This document shows, piece after piece, positions 13,547-26,383 of a DNA stretch of 64,000 nt (position 1 is the first letter of the stretch; every line of letters begins with the position of its first letter). The stretch is taken from the NCBI RefSeq assembly GCF_001723175.1, contig NC_064657.1, positions 372,001-436,000 on the forward strand, read 5' to 3'. The position numbers and the translations under genes are program-made. The notes below the pieces were generated by a model. The model was not told the origin of the DNA. It searched no databases and worked only from the letters and a program-made list of their open reading frames with translations. The DNA comes from Penicillium oxalicum (Eukaryota > Ascomycota > Eurotiomycetes > Eurotiales > Aspergillaceae).

Positions 13547-16500
13547 GCCAGTCAATCAGGAGCTGGGCGATAGGGAAATCTCACTCCCAAATTGTGCAGT
13601 CCGAGGATCGTGAACAATTATGGCATTGTTTCTTATCGGAACAAACTGGACGTTCCAACTGCACCACTGATTTTTTTTTGTTTTGTTCTCAAGTCCCAAG
13701 TCAAAAGTTTCATACAAACGATAAATCTTGCCTCACTCAGGAACCGAGCATGAAACTCGCTCAACTGTCCCTGCGGGCTAAACGAGCTGCCCGCGCATGG
13801 ACCGCGCAGTCCCCACGCGCAGGTTAGCTTCCTGCACGAGTCAAGGGTATTCCCAGGGACAAACCCTAAGCGACTCGAGAGCGACAGATCCAATCTGCAT
13901 TCGTCCTGAAATTGATAGTCAACAAAGTTTTTGCCCCCTCCTGTCCCCCACGGTCGGGTCATCTGGGAATCGAACCTTTGGTAGGTCGAGCGTGTAAAGA
14001 TGAGTGTACACGTTCCAGGGTCTCACATATTAACATGACGACAGGACGCAGATCGTGCGACAGGGACCCTAGATCCTGACATCAATTCTGACTCGTGAGA
14101 AAACCCTATTCATGAAGAACAAGGATTCAGGAAAATTCGAGAGAAAAACATGCTGGCCATGTGGTCATACAGGTATCCCGGGGGAAGGAAAACCTCTCTT
14201 CCACGATTCGACCGTAGAAGACGGTGCTGTCATTCTGCCATTTGAGCAGTTCGCACTAAACGCTGTTTCCCGTTTGGGTCTCATGCCTGCACATGCGGTG
14301 ATCTACCGGGTCATCGGTGCCCTTCAGCTCAGGGAGTCGGTTCGCCACGTAGGTCATTGATGGTACCTCCGCGGAACTAGGCCGGATGATCGTCTGGGAC
14401 TAATCGCGATGATCAGAAAGGTAAACCATGGTTCATGAGTGAGGCAGAAAGGTCATTGTGCTTGATAGGCTTGTTCTGAGACAAGGATCTGATAGACTTT
14501 GTTCTCGTGACGGAGAACAATCCCGAGCCGTTGATCCAAGATAATGTGCGAGCAAGACTCGAATGGTCTGCGGTTGCTGTTCTCATTGACGGTCGATGTT
14601 GAAAAGTACGAAAGTGTAAAATATTCTGCGGGATTGATGAGCTCACTAGGTCGAATTAATGGAAGCTGCCTGAAGTTTGACGGGAGTAGTGAGAGAGAGG
14701 CATGGGCAAGGTTTCCTTGACGCAGACGCAGGGCTCACCTCGTCCACGAGTATCAAAACTGGAACAGAAAGCTTTGGTCACGAGCATAACTCCATCGTCA
14801 CTGTCAGGTGCAAAGAGAATCTATTCTCAGTCTCAGGAAAAAAAAACCGTCCCTATACTGACGCTGCAAATGAATTTGGCTTTGGACTCGACACGTAACT
14901 AGTAGCTTTTTCCATGGGGAGAAGGACAAAATAGGATCCGCCTACTGTAGGCCACAAGATAACAGTATATACTTTGAAAACCGATGAATGACCTTCCACC
15001 CTGCAACCTTGCATTGGAGGCTACTGAAGATCCGAGTACGTAAGACTCCTATTTCATCTCAAGCGGCAATATTGATCAGGCAACAAAGATCCCCCGAGGG
15101 AAGACCTACCCTCGAGAGGGGAGGGGGGTGGAGGCGACCGTCAATTCAGTATTTGCATGGGCTCGTTTCTACAGCCCTCGAGGCATGCAGTATAGTGTGT
15201 CATGTAGGTACCCTTCAATCTTCTGGAGAGACCAACGTGAGTCTCCCAAGCTCGAGGACTGTTACACTTCAGCCTCGAGTCGGCGGCGTGGCTTGCATGA
15301 ATCGGTACCTTGGGAAACAGACGTGTCAGATGCGGCGAATTTGAGTTTGGAGTTATTGTACCTCCCTACGCACGGTGCTATGTGGAAACCGACACGCTAC
15401 TAGATCAACTGAGAATCGGATCTACGATCCTTGCAGAACTTGGTAGTAGTCGACCACTTCCATTTGGTCAGTCGGGGAATTAGGTTTGTTTGAGATCTAG
15501 CCCGTTGATGTGGTGGTGTGTGTAGGAGACCCCTTCGAGTGCATATCCATTTGTACTACGTTGAGAACATTGCTGGGGCTGATTCGTTCAAAGAAGTGCA
15601 TGGAAACCCTCGAAAAGTATTTTTGAAGACTCGGTGGCCTTAATGTATTGTTCAAATTGTTACGATATTCTTTCTCGGTTTATTCGGGTTCTCTCCGACT
15701 GAGGATCCGCCACGCTTGGACTGGCGGTCTTTCTTCATGATTAGTCTTTTTCTTTGTGATCTTTGCGTCTACACTGATCCACGGAAGGCAACATCGGGGC
15801 TGAATTATCCCAAACGATATCATGGATCTAAAATGGAGAATTATTTCGAATGATTCTCAAAGGAGCGGGGCTCTCTGTAGTCCACTGCAAAAAACAATAC
15901 TGTAGCACCTTTGTACAAACCGCAAGATAATCAACAATTTCGGTTCTGTTTTGTTTTCCAAAGCAGCCCCCCATGCTGAAAAGTAGCTAACATCATGAGT
16001 CTGCATAGTGCACGCCGTGCCTTGCTATAGATGATCGTGCTGACCCAAGATCAGGGTCTACGGCTTCCAGACACATAGTTACGGCGAGGGGGATCGTGGA
16101 TGGGCAGCACGTATAAAATTACACTGCAGAACTGCACGATAACATCAACTTACTTGGACTTTGTATAATCCGCACGATAAACAATGCACGGAGAGAAGCA
16201 GCTCAGCTTGCCGAGGAGGCTGGCCTGTTGAGGCTAGAGCATTGTGACAAGCTCCCATTGCAGATCGTACTAAAAACGCATGAATACGATTGCTTTTTGG
16301 GAAATGCTTCCTCCTTGGGGAACTGGCTCTCTTAGTGTCAGTCAGATGTAACAAAAGAGGCAACGGCATGTGAATGGAAACAAATTAAAGCCATCATCGT
16401 GTGAAGCAATTTGAAAAATTTTCTAAAACGAATACATTTCGTAGATGGTTACTTGAGTCGAGCGACTGAGGTCAAAAATGTCGCAGGAAGTGGAGACCCT

Positions 16501-19500
16501 TTGAGCACTGAACATCTTTTCAGTACAACCTCAAGCTTGCGGGCAGATTCACTTAGCTTAGTGTCCAAGATCCGAGCAGTCGAGAGTGGATCAGATCGTT
16601 AGCTACACTAGTGCGAAGGGAACTCGAATCCACTACCGGGACGATCATGGCCCTTACACACACTCCACTTGGTGATCAGCAACAGTGTCGACGGGCGTGA
16701 CTTGCTCTTTTGCTCTGAGATCGAGTTGGTTGAGACTTGTATACATACTGGTGAGTATCGGATTCCATTATGAAGATGTTCAGAAAGTCCCAGCTTGGCC
16801 GGTTGCAAGAGGGTACGTATCATTTGAGAACTCGTGAGTTGTCAAGCTATTATTGGGGACATCAAGAAGGCCATTGCGCAGAAAGCATCTCCAGCCGCGT
16901 CAATGATCCCTTGCTCTGTGAGTTGTTCTAACCGGAGAGTACGGTGAAGTTCTGGGCCTGTGAAACGCAAGCGCTCGAGAGGTGCAGGGGAGAAGGCTGA
17001 GCCCTTGCACCGGGATATGCGCAGCGCATGGGTCAAGGCGCACGCTGTACAAATTCTATATTGGCGAGAGGTTGGCCTTCAAAGAATAATAATCGCAAAT
17101 CATCTATGCGGTTCAGAACAGCGAGATTGACAAAAAATCAATGCACCTATGCTCATTCGAGTCATGGGCGTCCTGTTTTGGATGAGCCGGTTAGGCTTTG
17201 ACCTATGAACATGTACGACTTACGAGCAAGAATAGAAAATTGTTTAATCGCATCCCACAGATGAAGATAGACTTACTCTAAATGTATCGATATTCAATGC
17301 CACAATTGGAAGTTAAGGTCCACTAGCCGATCCGTCAGGTCCCTGCTGAGATATGTCGAACAGTAGTAACTCTGATATTAGGTTTCCACCCCTCTGGACT
17401 ATATGCTAACCAAAGGACCGGCGTAGAGACTCATAGATCTGAATTGAACCATGGACCTGATTCCTGAGACGCGTTTTCATTACTATCAATAAAACTTAAA
17501 ATCCTAATCTGAGTAAAACTATTCGTCGGGTCCTTTCTTTCACGGTCTGTCCTCTCCCATGCGCTAATGGAAGGGGTCAGCCTTGGGCTAATGGAAAACA
17601 CCTGGGATAAATAGAGAGAAAGTCTTTGAATTCGCCATCATCACTGATTAACTTTTTTTGGAAAAGGCACAGAACTGAAAGCAGCCACGGAGGAGAGACT
17701 GGGATTAGGTTTGACTGGGGAGCGGTACGAACACCTAGCCTTTGCCTTGTGTCTGATTCATTGAACTCCCAGGAGATGGATACAACCCATGTGCAGCGAG
17801 CTGGGCTCAACACTACTGCAGAGAGGCGGTCCGTTGCTGGCTGATTGCGTTCTCGTCAAGGGTGTGAGCGCACTGAGGCGATATCTCCACTCGAAGGCTG
17901 GTCGAAATTGTTGCAGAAATGGATCATTTGGGTGGCGATTGAGGTCGCACGAGGAATCGAGAATTGGAGAGAGACTCGTGTACTTTTCCATCAAAATTTC
18001 AATCATAAACCACGTCAAGATTGTTTCTACCGTGAATACTCCCACGAAATGATGCCAGAATGTTCCAAATTTCCTCATGACATAGTGGACTCCCCAGAGG
18101 CACTTTTCCTGATTCAAATCTTTGGGCAAGTTTATACTAATTTTTCCCTTCTCCTTTGGCAATTGATGCAAAGAAAACGAGGGATAAATAATTTCGAGTA
18201 AGCCAAAGTGCTTCGCTCTACCTCGGGCGATGGCCCCCGCGGGGCTAAAGTAGTGGAAATATGATAGCTCATATCCTCCTCTTGACCCATTGCGGTTAAT
18301 CGTGGCGAGTTTTTTCCGCACATTGCGTGCAAGTGTGCAGAAACAATAACAATGACAAAATCGTTACCAGTGTCAATTTGGCGTTACCGTATAATCTCGT
18401 TGAGGATTCTTTAATCGAACGGATCTGTTATCTTGATATTATATTCCTTTCTGGAAACCGGTTAGCCGTTCAAAACGGTTCGACACTGTTTAAGAACGTA
18501 ACCCCCCACACCCCATACACGATAATTTACGGTAGTAGTCTGCTTTGGGAGTTATTTAGTCCTCTGGGGTTCCATGACTCGTTCACAGGGGCTGATCTCA
18601 CGAACGCCAACCGTCCGTGTGTCATAATACTCTCGTCGATTCCAAATCTCCTTCTTTGCTCTCATTTGACCGCTGACAGGCATCGAAACCCGGTCGCTGG
18701 ATCTCGGGGCGTCCCAATTGAATGGGTTTACCAGGCGACAATCATCATGATCCGGGACTTTTTGCCTAACTAACGAGGAATACGACGCTATTTTTCATCA
18801 GCTGTTTTGGCTCGTTTCAGCACAGTACGCCCCGCGTTAATACCATCCAATTTTCATTATTCAAACTCCACATGAACCAACTGTCATTTGTTTTGGCTCT
18901 GAAGACCCGAGCTCGGGGAACTCCGAGTAGAGAGCAGTACAAAAATAAAGTGTACATTTTTCTTATTGGCCTGAAGCGTTACCCATTGTGGAACAAATGA
19001 ATATTGCCTGAGAGCTGTGCTATCCTAATTAGATGAGGGAGGCTTGCCCGTACTGCCGCACCTCAGAGTTGGACTTCCGAAAGGGGAAAAAGGCTAGAAG
19101 CCATCCATAGCTGTTCCGCGAATTACACAGGATCGTTTAGAATTTGATTCAACCAATACATGGAGTCTATAGTAAGAATGCCATGCCATGTCCTGAGTGG
19201 CCTCCCTCGCATCGTTTCAAAGTGAAAATCTCCGAAAGTCCTTGCCTTACTATCTTTAATTATCAGGACCAAGAGCTCGGTCAATGGCTGTGCTTCCTTG
19301 AGCTTCCAGAAGTCATAATGGCTATTTCATAGATCAAATTTGGAATCTCTCGCCCTGTCACTCCATCTCGGGACGACTCTTCGAGAACGTGGTGGACCTC
19401 CTATGATAATCCATGCACGCGATCAATTAGCTCGTTATCCCTAGGCTGGTGCAAATTCAGGTGTTTGGCATCAAGTACGACGCATATGTACAATGGCTGT

Positions 19501-21423
19501 GAAGACAATGTTTGAAAATGGTGTCTGACCTATCAAGATATTGAAGCGGTGCCACTGCTCATTTGCCATCGGCGGCGAACCTCTTCCCGATTAATCTTAC
19601 ATCACTGTATGTGCGCCATTTCAAATGCAAAGGGTTGCCACGAGTGTTTCAAGAAGCACTTGCTACAATTCCAAACATAATTTGAACCTAGTCTCCCAAA
19701 TTGGCGAATTAGTAAATTCAAAGAAGCAGACTTTATCAATGAGCCAGAAAAAAAATAAACGCAAATGGAGGAGAAATTAAAATCGCTGCTTCCAATTATT
19801 ATCCCCTAATGAACTTTGAGGAATTGAAATACCTCGGAGGGAATATTGACATGGATACTTTATCTCGAATAGGGGATCAAGAAGATTGCAGAAAGCACAG
19901 AGTAGGGAAGAGTGATCCTGCCATTTGATCAATTGCGCCAGGAGTTACATTGAAAATTTCCGACCAACTAAGATACACCTCTCTTATGGCACATCGAGCA
20001 GTACAGGAAGATCATCCAAGCATGTCCTCGCCGTTAGAGCCATGTTCGATATTCACGAGCTCTCAGCTTCCTGCTTAGGCCATTGCTACCTATTCGTAGT
20101 CTTTAACGATCTCGTATCGTACCAGTCTGGGCGGTCGTCACGCGCTAATGTTTCCTCTTCTTTGTGTATATAGGCACTGAGCTCGACCATCTTACCACTC
20201 GACCAAGTTTCTTACTGGTAGGAAGATTTGTCTCTCACTAGTCCCGGACAGGAGGTCGCTATTTGGTAGCCTCTACCAATAGTAGAAAATGATGGTGACC
20301 ACGGTTAAGCTCTGTTGACTATTGATGCAAGGGCCAGCTCGGTGGTAGAGAGTCATAATAATAATAGAAATTTTGGTGCGTTGTGTTTTCTTCGTCCAGA
20401 AAGTTCACCCCAGTAGATTTACTCTCTGCGGAGACTCCTTCCGAGCGCCAGCAGTGCGGGTGACAAATCACGAGTTGATGCCCTCACGCCCCCGGAAACC
20501 ACCTCCTCGGGCACCATCTGCCCATCGCGAACTTCTCATTCGCCGATCTCATAGAACTCGCGGTAGCCCCGTCGTCTGTGCAGAATGTGACAGATACGCT
20601 TGCTCAAAGTCTTCCAGTCCCCGGGAGCGGTGGCACAGGCAATAGAATGCAGCCTATTTCGATCGACCATCTCGCGTCTCGTCTCGGTGGGCCCAGATCC
20701 TGAGTTCCGGCTGGTCTGCGAGGCTTCCCCGGCGTGATCGTGGGTCTCGCCGTAGTCTCCTATGCGCCATGCGCTCCACGCCATGCGCCGTACAACATGC
20801 TCAATATCGAGCTGTATGACATCCCACGCTCTTTCGCGCTAGATAGTGGATGCGGTGATCGGCCCTGATCGTTCCCCTCTCCTGGGTCCCGCCCACCACA
20901 GGTCCTGAGCTCTGCGTTCGCATGATTCACCATGGCGTTTCGTGATATGCATGGACTCTCCGAGATGAGCCAAAAGTACGCTCAACTCGAGGCCAATCCC
21001 CTTTCCCCTTTCAAGACGTTCCTCGTCATCAACATATAAACATCTTGCCCAGCCCCCGTGCCTTGTTTGTCTTGCATTCTGTATCCATCGAGCAATCGCC
21101 TTTCGCCACTCCACTTTGACTATACCAAATCGTGACTCTTCATCTAGCACGCTTTACCTCTCTATCGACCTCGTTTCTTGTCTAAGAGCTCGCTCGTGCA
21201 CATACAGTTCAAAGTCGCTCCATTCGGTTTCACAATCTGCCCCAAAAGAGGCATTTTTGTGTTTGGTTATTGCTGCACCAGTCGTCTCTACCATCAGCCG
21301 CCAAAAGTCTCAAGGCAGATCGACCACCCATCTTCTACAGCCTTATAGCAGGCTATTCCACTAGACTCAAGATCCCGCTTTCTCGACTCACAGCTCCTTA
21401 TCATCACCTGACGATCATCAACA

Positions 21424-21582
21424 ATGTATGAAGAAATGCGTTCCGTGGCTGACGACACTACGCGGCGCTGCTCGCTTCCGTGAGTAATATCAAGGCGTTG
21501 AATTCCCCATCGAGGCCTTTTCCTAACAGGACATCAGCTCAATGAAAGCATCTACTTCCAATGTGAGCAGCAGCGCCAACAA

Positions 21583-21624
<42 letters not shown>

Positions 21625-22723
21625 CGCTTTGGGAGAAGGGCGCCGCCTGCCGCCTCTTCCACGTATGGATCCTCTTCCTCGTGGCCCCTTCAACCCCTTC
21701 AACAAGGACGTTCTCGGACCGCTTACACCGGGAGTCCACGACTCATTCCAGCTCAAGTCCCCATGGTCGGGCAACGAGCAGATCAACGCACCCCCCTCAC
21801 CTGCAAACTCCGCTGAAAGCTCCTGGCAGGAGTCCTTTGCCGCTCAGCGAGCTGGATCCACTGAATGGCCTACCGATCTGACCCAAACCGAAATCATGGC
21901 ACTCGTTGCACCCCAAAATATTAACCGCAAAGCACCTCTTCAACAGCTTTGCGGACGCAAGCGAAAAGGTAGCCCTGTGTCACCAGATCCCGAAGATCAG
22001 CGGGAGAAGCATCGCATCGCGGAGGGGAACCGTCGCAAGAACCTCAGCCAACTCCACCGGGAGCTCGACAGTCGAATTCACGACTTCTTCCTCGAGCGGG
22101 CGGGCTGGAATCCCTCCAAGAGCTTGCCCCAATCGAAAGAGCACATTGTGCAGGGTGCTGTGTATCTCATCGATTTTATGCTGGCAATTATTGTTCACCT
22201 AATTCGACAAGAACAGGTGACCCCGCAGCTCTCTGAGAAATTGCAGCCGCAGGTCCGCTGCATGCAGCTGCAGCAACTAGTGAATTCACTCCAGCAACAG
22301 AACCAAACATCCCAGCAGCAATTGCGCTCCGTGAAGGCTGAGAATGAGATGTTGGCCGACCGCAACCGGGCGCTAGAATTCCAACTCAAGTCCTACGAAC
22401 AGATGTTTCGCTCACCCAAGCCTGAATCTACGAGTCCTTCCATGATGGAAGTTCCGGAACACAAGCGCCTGAAGAAGGCGTTGCCCGGCATGCGCGCTTT
22501 CTGCGATGAGATCGGGGCCTCTATAGGACCTGAATCTGGTGCAATGCAGCCTGTCCACTTCCATGAACCTTTGCCCAGCACCACAGCTCAGTCATTCGGT
22601 ATCTCGTACCTGAACTCCACGCCCCCCGTTACTGGCCCTTCATCCCCCGCATTTCCTCCATCGCTTCACTCCTCATTCAGCCATCCATCATCGAGAGTGC
22701 CATCTATGCGGGGCTCCCCTTGA
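21424..22723 (+). CDS. Basic helix-loop-helix transcription factor-like protein
   Basis: The exons are 21424-21479 and 21538-22723, giving 413 aa. The first exon (ATG TAT GAA...) ends CC|GTGAGT and joins at ATCAG|CTCAATG to keep frame, adding 20 residues to the obvious open frame. Residues about 30-47 are a Ser/Asn run encoded by AGC/AAC triplets. At about 173-243 lies a bHLH: its basic region carries HRIAEGNRR, the H-x3-E-x2-R-R pattern (H177, E181, R184, R185) of E-box (CANNTG) binders. Helix 1 contains NLSQLHREL; after a loop with WNPSKSLPQS comes a long hydrophobic helix 2. A Gln-rich coiled coil (about 260-310) likely drives dimerisation. The C-terminus is Pro/Ser-rich. It is probably a nuclear regulator. 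Its targets are unknown, and the gene lies beside very large intergenic regions. Confidence 0.85.
21581..21626 (+). repeat. AAC/AGC triplet repeat in the bHLH coding region
   Basis: A pure trinucleotide tract (AAC units, then a run of AGC units, then AAC units) encodes Asn and Ser homopolymers near the N-terminus of the bHLH protein. It is in frame and probably length-variable between strains. Confidence 0.85.
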
Positions 22724-25288
22724 AAAAAGCTCGTGGACCAAAGTGGCCTAGTGACTTATGATATATGAGAGCTCCATGCCTGCACAGACTGCATAAAGCT
22801 ACTTCTTTCTTTGCCGAACCGTTGTCCTATCTTGCGGGCTTTCCACCTTCTCCGCCTCAAACTCCTTGCAGGCGGCGATCCGTATAGCGCTGAGGTCCCC
22901 ACTTTGTTGCGTCTCCCTCTGGGCAACGATTCACGCTACTGGTTGCTACAAACCTTGAAGCTCAAATGCTCGGCTCACCAAGCTACCTTTGACCAAAACC
23001 TTCAGCACAGACACTTGTGGTGATCACTCTTGCCTCTGCTGTGTATCAATATTTTACACTTTTTCTTTATTTCTCTGCCCATACTTGCCCTCTCCCTCGA
23101 TATTTTTGGGGGGGGTAATACATCCGGCATGCGGGCTCAACAAATTCATCTACACTGCCTGTATTTTGGCTAGTACTTCTTGTGCTAGTTGAAATGATTG
23201 CGAAATGCGCAGTCTTCGCATTGTTTAATCTTTTTCTTTTTCCTTTTTACCTATTTTCTTTTGTTCATCTCGAATTTTTCCTATGTCTCTCCATGGCGCT
23301 ATGATGATCCAGACTCAGGTTTTTTGAGAATAACTTTTTCTTTGTCTATTTTTTGGGTTACTTCTATTTCTTTTGTGGATATCCGGTCTATGATATAAAT
23401 ATAAATGAACATGACGAATTTGAAACAATAAATCCCTTCAAACTTACCACGGGTAGTACTGAAAATGGGTCCACGAGATCCTAAAAAAATATTACTAGAG
23501 ATGATTGTCAATTTTGCTAGACTACGCGCTCACTTCCCATTACTAGGTAGGAGAGTCATCAAAGCTGAGTGAAGAAATGTGAGGAACAAACATATTCTAA
23601 GCTCTAGTGAGAGAATCACATTTATTGTTAGCTCAGTGGACAGGGGAGGCTCTGCAATCGAGGAGAATAGACATATGTTAGTGCATTCAATTCGAATATG
23701 TGAGCAATTACATGCTTCATCATCAACATGAGGCACCGGATAGTCGACTTCTTTTCAACAGGCTGTGCTGGACCTTGAAAATCTACAAACTAGCCACCAA
23801 GGCTTGGTGAATCGCTACATGTGACGGCCTCCATATCCAAGTCACCGACCATTCCGCCCGGTCTTCGCGGGAAAAGCATGACTCAAAGCGGAATGTTCTC
23901 TGAATAACTATATCTAGCAAGACTCTACTAGTGTAGTATAGCTGATGGCAAATGGTTGTCATGAATGCCTGTACAGGAAAGCTATAACAAGAAACACACG
24001 CAGTAAGCTCACGCCTTGGTCAATTTGGATTGCTTCATGGTCAACAAGTTGTAAAATTATCTGGAGGGCTGTTTTTCCGCTTGTCCGCTCGGACAGTTTC
24101 CTGAATTTCCACATGGTAAGATACAATGTGACCGTATGCCACGTGCCTGGACACGTGATATCAAACTCGATATCACTCTCGCGTCCGACGTTCACTCTCC
24201 GATGTCAGTCAGTAACCAGGCTCTAGTTCTTCTCTGGCTTTGTGCTCCCCAATTGCACTCGGACTGAGGTCTAGTGACCAAACACGAATATTTTGATGCT
24301 GAGGCTATGTAATCGCTCAAGTTGAGCCCAAGAGGATCTCTGGCAGTCATGTTCCCCGGCCTCGGCTGGTATTTGCAAGAGGGGTGCCGGTAAGTAAGTT
24401 TCTCAGAGCAAGACTAAATGACGAAAACTGACAAGCTATTGCAGAGATCTGATTGAAGCAATAATCAAAGTATTCAGGGCTGATTTGAAAGTCCATGGGT
24501 TTCCTTATGACCGGATGCTTTTTGAACACCCACTGAGGTCAGACATACTTTCCTCATTGTGCCGATAGGTGGTGACATCTCATCCTCAGCTTGGAGGCCG
24601 CTCTTTGAAGAGCAAAAGCCAGGTTTGCCGTGATGGGGGGTTGTGGTCTTACTGGAAGATCGCAAGGCCGGATGCCTGTTGAGGCAAGAAATGTTTTTCG
24701 CGCTACGTGGAGAGGCAGCGAGATCTTGGCCCGGATCCCGATGCCTTCTATCCCAAAGAGAGCACTTTGGAATATCGGGTTGATGTTTTTGAGTCGCTGC
24801 TGGCTGACTGAGCCTTGGGTATCATAAGAGCTTATGCGAAATGCACAAGTGCAGCCTGGAGCAAGGCGGTCGGCTTCCTTGCAAACGTTCCTTGTGGGAT
24901 TTTCTTCGTTGACACAAGCCTAAATTGGTGATAGAGGCTTCTGGTACTCGCTGAGCCGGCGATACTCGAATTGAGAAGAAAACAGTGCCAAAGGCTCGAT
25001 TTCCTTGCGATGCCTAGCAGCTCTTTGCTGTTCTGTTGGCCTAGCGTGTTTGTCCACAACAACTCTAGTGGATATAAAAGACCATCAGTCCTCTTTCCAC
25101 TTCTGACCTTCACCTCACTCGTTGGTTTAGTCTTATATCCAACATCAACATCACGACGCAACGAAGGAATTCCCACCTGAAATTCAAATTCCGCACTTCA
25201 TCATCATCGCTCAACTCTTCTTCTCTTCTCAACCCTCCACGTTCGTCATCTTTTTTCCACCTCGCTCTCTACAGCCCCCGTGGGAAAA
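22724..25288. other. Intergenic region downstream of the bHLH gene
   Basis: This 2.5-kb interval starts with the bHLH 3' UTR. No frame is coding-like. The last 100-150 nt is C/T-rich (for example CTCAACTCTTCTTCTCTTCTC near 25209-25229) and is the likely leader of the next gene. Confidence 0.55.
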
Positions 25289-26227
25289 ATGATGCCTTCC
25301 GCCAGCCGGGACATGACTTCTCAGGAGATTGACCAAGTCCTCGGTCTCTCTGGCAATCGCACTGCTCAGGCACAACTTCGGGTCCTCCTTGACAACCTGA
25401 AGGACGAGAACAACATTTCGTCGTTCACAGGATCTGAACGGGATCGTTTCCGCCAAATTCTACATGATGTCCTGAGTGCTGAGATTCTCGGCCAGTCGTC
25501 GCGTTTCCACCAGAGTATCTTGTCTGCCTTCAGACGCGGTCCTGAGAAGTGTATCGATGCGCTTTACTCCCGGGCCAAGTTAAATCGGAAGGCAAAACAA
25601 TGCCGCGAGGAACGTTACCCTCGCAAGAAGAATGAAGATTCCATCGCCTCCGGTTCTAGAAAACCTGCTCCCGCGGTACCTAGATCTCCTGCCCAGCCCG
25701 CTGATTCCCCTGCGGCTGTAGCCGCCACACCACTCGCTGCCACTCCTGCCGTGAGAGACCAAACTCCGACTCGGGCCTCAACTTCGTCGGCAATATCCTC
25801 CCCATCTTCGGTATCAAACGCGTCCACGGCACTGGCATGGCCTCACGAGCTTCCTGTGATCGAAGATATTCCCGGTCTGCCACTCCCCGACCTCGACCTT
25901 CGGTTCAGCTTTGTCAACGCCGAGGGACAGCTCCAGTCATTGGAGCGAACCCTCACTGAGCTCATGCAGGGAGGACGCCTTGACGCAGAGGCTCGTCGAA
26001 ATATTGTTTTTGTCGACGTGGAGACCGACTTGTCGCTCGATGACGTTGCCCAAGTGCTCGCTGACTCGTGGCACTTGAGTCTCGAGAGAGTCGCCCGCCT
26101 TCCTATACAGCTGTCAGCCCGTCAAGGATACTGGCACGAGCTTGCAGGGGGCAACGGCAGATTCGCAAGCCTCCGGGTTTGCTGGCAAGCGTTCTTGCGA
26201 TGGGCAGAGGGGACATTCTCAGTTTAG
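25289..26227 (+). CDS. Hypothetical protein, 312 aa, family not recognised
   Basis: A single-exon frame with start ATG ATG CCT at 25289, just after a pyrimidine-rich leader. I do not recognise the family. Residues 1-90 are predicted helical, with alternating charged and hydrophobic positions. A basic cluster follows at about 95-112 (KLNRKAKQ... then YPRKKNED), a possible nuclear-localisation signal. Residues about 115-180 are a low-complexity Pro/Ala/Ser/Thr linker. The C-terminal 130 residues look folded (WPHELPVIEDIPGLPLPDLD, then FVDVETDLSLDDVAQVLADS, ending WQAFLRWAEGTFSV). Codon use, with many C-ending codons, resembles the neighbouring real genes. A chromatin or transcription-associated role would fit the architecture but is only a guess. 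Confidence 0.75.
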   Translation: MMPSASRDMTSQEIDQVLGLSGNRTAQAQLRVLLDNLKDENNISSFTGSERDRFRQILHDVLSAEILGQSSRFHQSILSAFRRGPEKCIDALYSRAKLNRKAKQCREERYPRKKNEDSIASGSRKPAPAVPRSPAQPADSPAAVAATPLAATPAVRDQTPTRASTSSAISSPSSVSNASTALAWPHELPVIEDIPGLPLPDLDLRFSFVNAEGQLQSLERTLTELMQGGRLDAEARRNIVFVDVETDLSLDDVAQVLADSWHLSLERVARLPIQLSARQGYWHELAGGNGRFASLRVCWQAFLRWAEGTFSV

Positions 26228-26383
26228 GGTGTCCTGGGCAATGCGGCTTTTTGCGGGGGGCTGATGACCTAGCCTGTGGCGTCATCAGAGTGGGAATGAT
26301 AATCTTGGGGCGAGATTGGGGGTTCTCTCCTGAAGTGAAGGACCCTAGTTGGACTGATCATGATGCTGGAGTCGGGTTCGTTT

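Larger units (their letters stand above)
8599..21423. other. 12.8-kb gene-poor region
   Basis: I could not assemble any gene here that showed a coherent protein together with splice signals. The longest open frames (minus 17758-18321, 187 codons; plus 18327-18773, 148 codons) have low-complexity-free but unfamiliar sequence and no domain. Visible landmarks are a 20-G run at 10752-10771, a 17-G run at 11721-11737, and a GA-rich stretch at about 13522-13546. The first few hundred bases are the ecm33 3' UTR. The last kilobase is probably the long leader of the bHLH gene. A long non-coding RNA or a distal control region cannot be excluded. Confidence 0.55.

Noticed and set aside
13960..13990. ATCGAACC resembling a reverse tRNA T arm
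   Set aside because: Flanking bases do not pair and no other arms are present.
17758..18321. 187-codon minus-strand open frame
   Set aside because: No start context, splice signals, domain or coding-like codon bias; several other frames overlap it. Treated as chance.
18327..18773. 148-codon plus-strand open frame
   Set aside because: Unfamiliar sequence in mixed codon use, no partner exons; chance frame is likelier.
20170..20225. tRNA D-arm-like sequence on the minus strand (GGTCGAGTGGTAAG)
   Set aside because: No B box (GGTTCGA) at the proper distance and no cloverleaf.
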